Positions 1-5,142 of a stretch of DNA of 6,600 bases are shown one piece after another. Under the pieces are notes generated by a model. It did no database searches and had not been told where the DNA came from. It was given only the letters and a program-made list of their open reading frames with translations. Source of the stretch: Eubacterium sp. (GTDB lineage Bacteria; Bacillota; Clostridia; Oscillospirales; Acutalibacteraceae); assembly GCA_024696725.1 (NCBI GenBank), contig JAILGO010000019.1:1-6600 (forward strand), in the 5' to 3' direction. Numbering within the stretch: position 1 is the first letter of the stretch; every line of letters starts with the position of its first letter. The translations under genes were made by a program, and so were the position numbers.

Positions 1-2
1 AG

Positions 3-48
3 ATTTTTTTATAAAAAAATAGTATATTTTAATTAATAGTTATTAATT
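3..48. repeat. Two adjacent AT-only palindromes
   Basis: Positions 3-20 are a perfect 18-bp palindrome made of seven Ts, a central ATAT-type junction and seven As. Positions 31-38 (AATTAATA) and 41-48 (TATTAATT) are perfect 8-bp inverted arms around GT. Both lie upstream of the glmU promoter. They could be bent-DNA or UP-element-like sequence, a regulator site, or the T-rich tail of a terminator for a gene to the left. The sequence does not decide between these. Confidence 0.5.
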
Positions 49-73
49 CTTATATAAGCTTTAATAAAAAGGA

Positions 74-102
74 TTGAAAAATAATTTGTTTTAGTGCATA
101 AT
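74..102 (+). promoter_or_regulatory. Vegetative (sigma-A type) promoter of the glmU-vanW operon
   Basis: The -35 TTGAAA (74-79) and -10 CATAAT (97-102) each match consensus at five of six positions and are separated by an optimal 17 bp. Transcription would begin near 109, giving a leader of about 40 nt. A run of A/T upstream could act as an UP element. This is the best promoter candidate ahead of glmU. No riboswitch or attenuator fits in so short a leader. Confidence 0.65.
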
Positions 103-135
103 ATAGGGGACTTTTAGATTAAACACATATTTCTC

Positions 136-142
136 AAAGGAG
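136..142 (+). promoter_or_regulatory. Ribosome binding site of glmU
   Basis: AAAGGAG sits 7 nt before the ATG at 150, which fixes this start. Confidence 0.85.
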
Positions 143-149
143 CTAATAT

Positions 150-1547
150 ATGAAATGTGCAATAATCCTTGCGGGCGGCAAGGGAACGAGAATGAAAAGC
201 AATCTTCCCAAGGTTATGTGCGAGGTGCTTTTTGAACCGATGATTAACTACGTCGTGTCTGCGGTTAAGGAGGCTAACGTAGAGGATATCTGCGTTATCA
301 CCGGCTATAAGCACGAGGTCGTCGAGGAGCATTTAGCGAAGCTCGACCCCGAAATAAAGACCGCGCTTCAGGACCCGCAGCTCGGTACGGGCCACGCCGT
401 AATGCAGGCTAAGGAGTTTATTAAAGCTCACCTCAGCGACGATATTCTTATTCTGAACGGCGACGGACCGCTTATGGACGCCGAAACGATTAACGACGCC
501 TATAATTATCACAAGGCGAATAATAACGCGATTACTCTCGTAAGCGCCGTGGTCGACGACCCGACGGGAATCGGTCATATCCTGCGCGATAAAAACGGAA
601 CGCTTCTTCGTATAGTCGAGGATAAGGACGCAAACGAGGACGAGAAGGAAATAAGAGAGTGCAACGCCGGAACCTACTGGTTCAAGGGCGAGGATTTACT
701 CTACGCAATAAACAATATTACCAATAAGAACGCCCAGAAGGAGTATTACCTTACCGACGCGCTTGAAATACTTATCAGAACGGGTAAAAACAAGGGCGCG
801 TATATCTGTGCGGACAGCGAGGTAACTCTCGGCGCGAACGACCGCCGTCAGCTCAACGACCTCAATACCAGAATGCGCCGCAGCATAAACGATAAGCACA
901 TGTTAAACGGTATCGACATTCCCTGTACCGACGGCGTAATGATAGGTAAAAAGGTAAAAATAGGTAACTCAACTCAGATTTTACCTAATACGATTATTAT
1001 CGGAAATACCGTAATCGGCGAGGACTGCGTTATCGGACCGAATACCTATATCAAGGACGGAAAAATCGGCAACGGCGTAATTCTCGATAACTGCAAAATC
1101 CTTGATTCAACTATCGAGGACGGCGTCGACTGCGGACCGTTCGTTAAGGTCAGAGCGGGCTCCGTGCTTAAAAAGGGCGTTCACGTCGGAAACTTCGTCG
1201 AGGTTAAAAATTCAATCGTCGGCGAGGGAACGAAGGCGGCTCACCTTACCTATATCGGCGACAGCGACGTCGGCGATGACGTAAACTTCGGCTGCGGTAC
1301 CGTAACCTGTAACTACGACGGTAAGGTTAAGTCGCGCTGTAAAATCGGCGACGGAGCGTTTATCGGCTGTAACACTAATCTTATCGCTCCCGTCGAGGTC
1401 GGCGACAGAGCTTATATCGCCGCAGGCTCAACGATAACCGACGATATTCCCGCCGACGCGCTCTCGGTTGCGCGCTCGCGTCAGCACAATAAAGAGGGCT
1501 GGGTTATTACAAAGAAGCCCTATAAGGAAAAGAAAGAGAAAAAATAA
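150..1547 (+). CDS. glmU: Bifunctional GlmU: GlcNAc-1-P uridyltransferase / GlcN-1-P acetyltransferase
   Basis: This cytoplasmic enzyme acetylates glucosamine-1-phosphate with acetyl-CoA, then couples the product to UTP to give UDP-GlcNAc, the precursor of peptidoglycan and teichoic acids. At 465 residues it has the full family length. Residues 1-230 are the nucleotidyltransferase domain: signature LAGGKGTRM at 7-15 with PK at 20-21, QLGTGHAV at 77-84, metal-binding Asp105 in NGDGPL, Glu157, Asn172 and Asn230. Residues about 255-440 are the left-handed beta-helix of hexapeptide repeats. It carries Arg335, Lys353, the catalytic His365 in AAHLTYIGD, Asn388-Tyr389 in CNYDG, and Lys394, so both activities look intact. 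Small departures from the usual pattern are IGH at 141-143 (commonly YGR) and Gly106 where Val or Thr is common. The C-terminus is a lysine/glutamate-rich tail. It is first gene of an operon with a VanW lipoprotein. In many Firmicutes glmU is followed by prs instead. Confidence 0.97.
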   Translation: MKCAIILAGGKGTRMKSNLPKVMCEVLFEPMINYVVSAVKEANVEDICVITGYKHEVVEEHLAKLDPEIKTALQDPQLGTGHAVMQAKEFIKAHLSDDILILNGDGPLMDAETINDAYNYHKANNNAITLVSAVVDDPTGIGHILRDKNGTLLRIVEDKDANEDEKEIRECNAGTYWFKGEDLLYAINNITNKNAQKEYYLTDALEILIRTGKNKGAYICADSEVTLGANDRRQLNDLNTRMRRSINDKHMLNGIDIPCTDGVMIGKKVKIGNSTQILPNTIIIGNTVIGEDCVIGPNTYIKDGKIGNGVILDNCKILDSTIEDGVDCGPFVKVRAGSVLKKGVHVGNFVEVKNSIVGEGTKAAHLTYIGDSDVGDDVNFGCGTVTCNYDGKVKSRCKIGDGAFIGCNTNLIAPVEVGDRAYIAAGSTITDDIPADALSVARSRQHNKEGWVITKKPYKEKKEKK

Positions 1548-1551
1548 AGGA
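1546..1551 (+). promoter_or_regulatory. Ribosome binding site of the VanW gene, overlapping the glmU stop
   Basis: AAAGGA shares two bases with the glmU TAA stop (1545-1547) and lies 7 nt before the ATG at 1559. The arrangement implies translational coupling of the two genes. Confidence 0.8.
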
Positions 1552-1558
1552 TAAACAA

Positions 1559-2530
1559 ATGACGTTTAAAAAATCGAAGGCGCTTATCTGCGTCGCTTTG
1601 GCTGCGGTTATAACGGGAACTGCGCTTACCGCCTGCTCGTTCAGGCCCGAAGCTCCGACGGAGGCGACCGAAAGCGTTACCGCAGAGGCTACAACCGAAA
1701 CAACAACCGAACCGACTACGGTTACAACAACCGAGAACACGGCGACTACCTTCCCCGAAAGCGAAACGAGAAAGATTTATAAAGGTCTTTCAAAGGATGA
1801 GGAGGGAAGCTACGATAACCTCGTGTCCTCGTATTCCACCTACTATCATTCCTACGACGTAACGAGAACCGAAAACCTTAAGAATTCGGTTAGGAAGATT
1901 AATAATATCGTTGTACCCGACGGTCAGGTGTTCTCGTTTAACCAGACCGTGGGAAAGCGTACCGTAACCGCAGGCTATAAGGAGGCGAAGGTTATCGCCG
2001 AGGGCGAGTTCGTTGACGGACTCGGCGGCGGCGTGTGCCAGGTAAGCTCTACTATCTTTGATGCGGTGCTCCGTGCGAACGTAAAAATCGTTGCGCGTAC
2101 GTATCACAGCCTTGAAATCAGCTACGTTCCGCTCGGCGGCGACGCTACGGTTCAATGGAACAGCAAGGACTTTCAGTTTGAAAATAATCTCGGAACGGAT
2201 ATCAGACTTCAGATGTACTGCTCCGACGGAAAGCTCACCTGCGAGGTTTATTCCAAAAAGAAGGTTGACACCGGCGACGTTGATATAAGTATATTCCGCG
2301 ACGGCTCAAGCTACGTGCTTGTCCGCAAGGTTAACGGAAAAGAGAATTACCGTACCGTAAGCCACTACAGCAAGCCCAAGCCGTCAACTACAAAGGCGAC
2401 CACCAAAAAGGACGAGAAAAAAGACGAAAAAAAGGAAGAAAAAGAGGAAAAGACGACAAAGAAGGAAAAGGAAGAGACCACAAAGAAAAAGAAAGAAGAA
2501 ACGACTAAAAAGGAAAAGAACGAAGGCTAA
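1559..2530 (+). CDS. VanW-domain lipoprotein, candidate cysteine L,D-transpeptidase
   Basis: Predicted membrane-anchored extracytoplasmic protein of 323 residues. Residues 1-26 form a lipoprotein signal with basic KK/K residues, a hydrophobic core and lipobox LTAC, so Cys26 would be lipidated. Residues 34-70 are a Thr/Glu/Ala-rich, disordered-looking linker. Residues about 88-235 are the VanW domain, with the hallmark GLGGGVCQVSSTIF around Cys160, followed by YHS (His183) and PLGGDATV at 191-198. Residues 275-323 are a Lys/Glu/Thr tail. Seen: the domain and the conserved Cys. Known, from memory: VanW was named from vancomycin-resistance clusters, and recent Clostridioides difficile work reports VanW-domain proteins as cysteine-dependent L,D-transpeptidases making 3-3 cross-links. 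Inferred: this protein acts likewise, or binds peptidoglycan. The upstream glmU, 11 bp away, supports a wall role. No resistance genes are nearby, so a vancomycin function is not implied. Confidence 0.9.
   Translation: MTFKKSKALICVALAAVITGTALTACSFRPEAPTEATESVTAEATTETTTEPTTVTTTENTATTFPESETRKIYKGLSKDEEGSYDNLVSSYSTYYHSYDVTRTENLKNSVRKINNIVVPDGQVFSFNQTVGKRTVTAGYKEAKVIAEGEFVDGLGGGVCQVSSTIFDAVLRANVKIVARTYHSLEISYVPLGGDATVQWNSKDFQFENNLGTDIRLQMYCSDGKLTCEVYSKKKVDTGDVDISIFRDGSSYVLVRKVNGKENYRTVSHYSKPKPSTTKATTKKDEKKDEKKEEKEEKTTKKEKEETTKKKKEETTKKEKNEG
2381..2527 (+). repeat. Low-complexity Lys/Glu/Thr-coding tract at the 3' end of the VanW gene
   Basis: This purine-rich tract encodes residues 275-323 of the lipoprotein. 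It contains tandem-like units such as DEKKDEKK (284-291 region) and three TTKK-(E/K)KE-type units (TTKKEKEE, TTKKKKEE, TTKKEKNE). The charge alternates between Lys and Glu, so the tail is predicted to be disordered or helical and could contact the anionic wall. Length variation between strains is likely, because repeats of this kind are prone to slippage. Confidence 0.75.
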
Positions 2531-2536
2531 AGAAAA

Positions 2537-2562
2537 GGCAGGCTGTAAAGCCTGCTTTTTTT
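2537..2562 (+). terminator. Intrinsic terminator of the glmU-vanW operon
   Basis: A six-bp GC-rich stem, GCAGGC (2538-2543) and GCCTGC (2550-2555), closes a TGTAAA loop and is followed by seven Ts (2556-2562). The preceding AAAAG would extend the stem. It starts 7 nt after the VanW stop. The opposing glycosylase gene ends inside the T-tract, so the element may serve both strands, although the T-run on the minus strand is shorter. Confidence 0.9.
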
Positions 2563-3382
2563 ACAGATTGTTTCTCGCCCAGTGGAAAAGGTATTGCTGA
2601 GCTATGCCCTCTATTCCCTCAAAGCATTCGGGAAGACCGTCGGGATAGTATTCCATAACCCTTTTCATCCAAACGTCGACGGGAAACGCGGCGTAGAATT
2701 CAAAACCGAAAAGCAGAGCGCAGTTCGCTACCTTAACGCCGACGCCGTAGATGCCGAGAAGCTCTTTTCTTGCCTCCTCAAGCGGGAGGCTTTTTATTTT
2801 TGCAAGGTCGATTTTCCCCGAAGCGACGTCTTTTGAAAGCCGCTCAAGGTACTTTGCGCGGTAGCCCGTACCGAGAGCCTCGAAGTCCGCAACGGTAAGT
2901 CCCGAAAGCGCTTCGGCGCTCGGGAAGCTATAATAACCGTTACCTAAATCCTCGCCGTAAGCTCTGCACAGTCTTGATATAATCAGCTTGATTCTCTTAA
3001 TGTTGTTCTGCTGACTGATAACGAAGGAGCAAAGCGCCTCCCAGCTTTCCTGATTGAGGATTCGGATACCGTAGTAGGCGTCAATCGTCGAGGACAGAAG
3101 GCTGTCGCTTTTCAGCCTGTCACAGATTTCCGCATAGTTGCGCTCAAGGTCAAAATAGTGAGCCCAGAAACCCGTAAAAGCCTCTTCCGGCGTGTTTTTG
3201 AAAACAAGTCCGCCGTCGCCGTTTTTATATATGTTTAAAAAATATCCGCCCGCGACGCCGCTGTAAGAGCCGTCCTCCTGCTTTTCCCACCTGAACGCCT
3301 GACCGCAGTCGAGCGTAAGGTCGAGGTTTAGGCAATCAACACCGCTTACGACTATATCGTTTCCGATTTTTTTCCAGTCCAT
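2561..3382 (-). CDS. OGG1-family 8-oxoguanine DNA glycosylase/lyase
   Basis: Base-excision repair enzyme predicted to remove 8-oxoguanine opposite cytosine and nick the abasic site through a Schiff base. The 273-residue protein shows the bacterial/clostridial OGG architecture. Residues 1-110 form an N-terminal domain with CGQAFRW at 26-32. Next comes ISQQNN at 122-127, a motif typical of the core. The helix-hairpin-helix is LLGIYGVGVKVANCALL (about 208-224), with the catalytic Lys217 after GVG and the essential Asp236 in FPVDVW. The C-terminal AQQYLFHWAR is also family-typical. Lys217 marks it as a bifunctional glycosylase/lyase and separates it from AlkA, which lacks the lysine. No iron-sulfur cysteine cluster is present, which excludes EndoIII/MutY. 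The start is supported by AGAGGT 5 nt before the ATG. It is transcribed alone, convergent with the glmU operon and divergent from the SleB gene. Confidence 0.92.
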   Translation of the reverse strand: MDWKKIGNDIVVSGVDCLNLDLTLDCGQAFRWEKQEDGSYSGVAGGYFLNIYKNGDGGLVFKNTPEEAFTGFWAHYFDLERNYAEICDRLKSDSLLSSTIDAYYGIRILNQESWEALCSFVISQQNNIKRIKLIISRLCRAYGEDLGNGYYSFPSAEALSGLTVADFEALGTGYRAKYLERLSKDVASGKIDLAKIKSLPLEEARKELLGIYGVGVKVANCALLFGFEFYAAFPVDVWMKRVMEYYPDGLPECFEGIEGIAQQYLFHWARNNL

Positions 3383-3387
3383 TATGT

Positions 3388-3445
3388 ACCTCTTATATCA
3401 CTATTTGTAATATAGAATTATATCATTTTTCGCGACAGTTTTAAA
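3388..3445 (-). promoter_or_regulatory. Promoter and RBS of the OGG-type glycosylase gene
   Basis: On the minus strand a perfect extended -10, TGATATAAT, spans 3417-3425 (TATAAT at 3417-3422). A weaker TTTAAA lies 17 bp upstream (3440-3445) as -35. The extended -10 would compensate for the weak -35. The ribosome binding site AGAGGT is at 3388-3393. Confidence 0.7.
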
Positions 3446-3487
3446 GAGTGAAATAGCAAAATATACAAAAATTTATAACAAAATTGT

Positions 3488-3520
3488 AATGTTAAAAACT
3501 ATGTGTAAAATGTTAAAAAC
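3488..3520 (+). repeat. 12-bp direct repeat with 21-bp period
   Basis: AATGTTAAAAAC occurs at 3488-3499 and again, identical, at 3509-3520. The 21-bp period is two helical turns, which would put both copies on the same DNA face. This suits a dimeric regulator, but no regulator is identified. It lies about 65 bp upstream of the glycosylase -10. Confidence 0.65.
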
Positions 3521-3718
3521 CGGTTACAAACAACGCTGATATCAGTTTTCAACACCAAAAAAACACAGTAAATAGGCGGTTTTCGTAAAAGTTTTGCCCA
3601 TTTTCCACCGACTTTTCCACACAGCAGAACGCGACTGCGTTATTACAAAGCGTTATTAATACCGTTTGTCAAGTATAAATTTCTTATCATTTTTTACAAA
3701 AATGAAAAATGGAAATTC

Positions 3719-3768
3719 TGAATAAAAATTCCAAAAAGGTATAACACTATTTGTATAAAAAGAAGGGG
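3719..3768 (+). promoter_or_regulatory. Candidate sigma-G-like promoter and RBS of the SleB-type gene
   Basis: TGAATA (3719-3724) matches the -35 pattern recalled for the forespore sigma factor G. After 18 bp, AACACTA (3743-3749) matches five of seven positions of the CATWHTA-type -10. In Bacillus subtilis sleB is a sigma-G gene, which motivates the reading. An alternative vegetative -10, TATAAC (3740-3745), has no good -35. The ribosome binding site GAAGGGG (3762-3768) is 7 nt before the ATG at 3776. The -10 assignment is tentative. Confidence 0.4.
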
Positions 3769-3775
3769 TGCGATT

Positions 3776-4747
3776 ATGCTTAAAGGAATTAATAAGCAGA
3801 TATTAGAGGTAACGAATACCGAGTCGCCGTATTTTGAAAAAATAATCTTTTTCGTGCGGCCCGAAAAAAGCTCGCTTCCCGAGCGCGAGCTGAAGAAGGA
3901 GGCGGCGGCTCTTTCGGAAAAAATAAAAAAGCCTCCGAGGTGTAAGCTTTCGCCGAAACGGGTTCTGAAAGGAGTTATGTTCGCAGCGCTCGGCGCTCAC
4001 CTTTTTAATGGGATATATTGCATAACGGAAGGAGCATATAAGATGAATAATAATTTATATATTATTAAAAAAGCAGCTCTTACGGCGCTTGCGTTGATAA
4101 TTGCCGTCGTAACGCCTCTTTCAGCCGGAGCGCTTTTTAACGCTGTAAGCGGAAAGACCGAAGAGTACGCTCTCTCGCGGTACGGCTCCACGGGCAGCGA
4201 GGTTACGAAAATTCAGAAAAAGCTTAAATCTCTCGGCTTCTACGGAGGAAGCGTGGACGGTATTTACGGAACAAAAACAAAAAACGCGGTAACGGCGTTT
4301 CAGAAAAGCTGCGGAATTACCGCCGACGGAATCGCGGGACCTCAGACGCTTCTCTATCTCGGACTCGGCGGCTCGGGCGGCGGAGGAGGCTACACCTCGA
4401 CGGAGGTGAATTTGCTCGCTAAGGTAATATCTGCGGAAGCAAGGGGAGAAAGCTACGAGGGTCAGGTCGCCGTCGGCGCGGTTATCCTTAACAGAGTCGC
4501 GCACCCGTCGTTTCCCGATACCGTCAGCGGAGTGGTATATCAGAACGGAGCCTTCTCCTGCGTAAACGACAGCAACTGGTACGCCGCCGTAGCGGACAGC
4601 GCTAAACGAGCGGCACAGGACGCAATAAACGGGTGGGACCCGACGGGAGGCGCAATCTACTATCATAATCCCGCTAAAACAAGCAACGCGTGGATGCGTT
4701 TCCGTAAGGTTATAAAGGTAATCGGAAACCACTATTTCTGTATATAG
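3776..4747 (+). CDS. SleB-type cell-wall hydrolase with an in-frame N-terminal extension
   Basis: Predicted lytic transglycosylase of the SleB (Hydrolase_2) family, acting on spore cortex or vegetative peptidoglycan. From the internal Met90 onward (234 residues) it is a standard secreted enzyme. It has a signal peptide with KK, a hydrophobic core and a likely cut near LSAGA. A PG_binding_1 domain follows at 133-195, with [19 protein letters not shown] and [10 protein letters not shown], then a glycine linker at 198-205. The catalytic domain is 214-323 with AEARGE (Glu221 the likely catalytic acid), [39 protein letters not shown] and a terminal IGNHYFCI. Residues 1-89 are not part of SleB. They resemble a small hypothetical protein that I recall as usually free-standing in Clostridia, and end in a hydrophobic stretch near 64-80. 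Both starts have a ribosome binding site, so the product may be a fused membrane-anchored protein, a secreted SleB, or both. No ypeB partner is in view. Confidence 0.85.
   Translation: MLKGINKQILEVTNTESPYFEKIIFFVRPEKSSLPERELKKEAAALSEKIKKPPRCKLSPKRVLKGVMFAALGAHLFNGIYCITEGAYKMNNNLYIIKKAALTALALIIAVVTPLSAGALFNAVSGKTEEYALSRYGSTGSEVTKIQKKLKSLGFYGGSVDGIYGTKTKNAVTAFQKSCGITADGIAGPQTLLYLGLGGSGGGGGYTSTEVNLLAKVISAEARGESYEGQVAVGAVILNRVAHPSFPDTVSGVVYQNGAFSCVNDSNWYAAVADSAKRAAQDAINGWDPTGGAIYYHNPAKTSNAWMRFRKVIKVIGNHYFCI
4029..4045 (+). promoter_or_regulatory. Internal RBS and alternative start of the SleB-type hydrolase
   Basis: AAGGAG (4029-4034) precedes an ATG at 4043 by 8 nt, in the same frame as the longer reading frame. 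The protein from this ATG begins with a classical signal peptide (residues 1-30: KK, then a 17-residue hydrophobic core). A TAA at 4023-4025 in the +1 frame directly ahead gives the look of a normal gene boundary. I regard 4043 as the likelier start of the secreted enzyme. Confidence 0.7.
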
Positions 4748-4875
4748 ACAACAGTCTATTATCTTGTTAAAAATACCTCCCCAATATATCGGGTTGCTTA
4801 ACAGCGTTTACCAAGAGGCGTCGCAAGATGTAGTAGTTTTGTAACCGTTACCCGCTAAAAAGTTACAATTTGTAA

Positions 4876-4908
4876 AAAACGCGGTGCGCGATTTCTTTCA
4901 ATTTTACC
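4876..4908 (+). terminator. Possible intrinsic terminator after the SleB-type gene
   Basis: The short GC stem CGCG (4880-4883) and CGCG (4887-4890) around GTG is flanked by AAA and TTT pairs across one mismatch. It is followed by the T-rich ATTTCTTTCAATTTT. The stem is short and the T-run interrupted, and it lies 130 bp after the stop, so efficiency is doubtful. No better terminator is seen for this gene. Confidence 0.35.
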
Positions 4909-5004
4909 AAAAATTCACTTTTCTGCGTTAAAGCGTGAGCGTCGAAAACCACAACATTTGGGAAAACGTGGTCGGATATCGCCTAATACCTTATTTCGGT
5001 TTGT

Positions 5005-5057
5005 AGATTTTGCACAAAAATCTCAGATTTGAATTGTTGACAATTCACATTATTGTG
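5005..5057. promoter_or_regulatory. Run of four abutting palindromes over the promoter (operator-like)
   Basis: Four dyads touch or overlap one another: AGATTTT-GCACA-AAAATCT (5005-5023), AAATCT-C-AGATTT (5018-5030), TGAATTGT-TG-ACAATTCA (5030-5047, perfect 8-bp arms) and CACA-TTAT-TGTG (5046-5057). The third covers the -35 hexamer and the fourth fills the promoter spacer, as expected for a repressor site. No specific regulator can be named. Confidence 0.55.
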
Positions 5058-5064
5058 CTATAAT
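5037..5064 (+). promoter_or_regulatory. Near-consensus sigma-A promoter of the DUF348-G5-3D gene
   Basis: A perfect -35 TTGACA (5037-5042) and a perfect -10 TATAAT (5059-5064) are separated by 16 bp, with TGC just before the -10 giving an extended -10. This is the strongest promoter in the window and predicts high vegetative expression from about 5071 unless the overlapping dyads are bound by a repressor. Confidence 0.88.
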
Positions 5065-5080
5065 GCCCAATGTTTGACGT

Positions 5081-5119
5081 CCGCGGGAACGGATTTTGTG
5101 TCCGGTAAGAGACTCGCGG
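5081..5119 (+). promoter_or_regulatory. Hairpin in the 5' leader of the 3D-protein mRNA
   Basis: Outer arms CCGCG (5081-5085) and CGCGG (5115-5119) enclose an inner stem CGGA (5090-5093)/TCCG (5101-5104). It ends 11 nt before the ribosome binding site AAGGAG (5131-5136). It may stabilise the mRNA or modulate translation. It does not match a riboswitch class I recognise. Confidence 0.35.
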
Positions 5120-5142
5120 CCCATAATCAAAAGGAGACAAAG

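Larger units (their letters stand above)
3383..3775. other. 393-bp divergent intergenic region
   Basis: No gene or recognisable structured RNA is visible. From left to right it holds: the glycosylase promoter; a 12-bp direct repeat with 21-bp period (3488-3520); an AACCGGTT palindrome (3518-3525); three degenerate DnaA-box-like sequences (3546-3554, 3601-3609, 3613-3621); several TTACAA/TTGTAA hexamers; a sigma-G-like promoter candidate; and the ribosome binding site of the SleB gene. CACTATTTGTA appears near each end (3399-3409 and 3745-3755). Confidence 0.6.
4748..5142. other. 395-bp intergenic region with leader of the 3D-protein gene
   Basis: No protein gene or known structured RNA is apparent. 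A weak AT hairpin abuts the SleB stop (4744-4759). Then come the tandem dyads GTAAC-C-GTTAC (4841-4851) and TTACAA-T-TTGTAA (4863-4875), a possible terminator (4876-4908), a hairpin with arms ACCAC/GTGGT (4948-4972), the run of abutting palindromes (5005-5057), the promoter (5037-5064) and an untranslated leader of about 70 nt with a hairpin. Confidence 0.6.

Noticed and set aside
1559..2530. Vancomycin-resistance determinant
   Set aside because: VanW domains are widespread in Clostridia, and no vanA/B/H/X/Y/R/S-like gene is present in the window.
2561..3382. Endonuclease III/MutY or AlkA identity for the glycosylase
   Set aside because: There is no C-terminal iron-sulfur cysteine cluster. 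Lys217 plus Asp236 in the GVG-K...PVDVW arrangement, with CGQAFRW and AQQYLFHWAR, fits OGG.
3485..3528. WalR (YycF) box controlling wall hydrolases
   Set aside because: TGTWAH half-sites are present, but no pair has the required 5-bp spacing.
3383..3775. Replication origin
   Set aside because: Only degenerate DnaA-like boxes are present and no dnaA, dnaN or other origin genes flank it; a full oriC is not supported.
333..4732. Several open frames of 60-200 codons antisense to or out of frame with glmU, the VanW gene and the SleB gene
   Set aside because: They lack ribosome binding sites and recognisable domains, and they overlap well-supported genes, so they are composition shadows.
4938..4948. 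Spo0A-box-like CGTCGAA
   Set aside because: One mismatch to TGTCGAA, a single copy, and nearly 90 bp upstream of the -35. A chance match is likely.
5053..5142. In-frame upstream TTG start adding 30 residues to the 3D protein
   Set aside because: The TTG overlaps the promoter spacer upstream of the predicted transcription start, lacks a ribosome binding site, and the added residues are not signal-peptide-like. The ATG at 5143 has AAGGAG at 6 nt followed by a signal peptide.
4748..5142. Cyclic-di-AMP (ydaO) riboswitch ahead of the 3D protein gene
   Set aside because: Such genes can carry one, but the promoter leaves only about 70 nt of leader and I do not see the conserved core. The class needs roughly twice that length.
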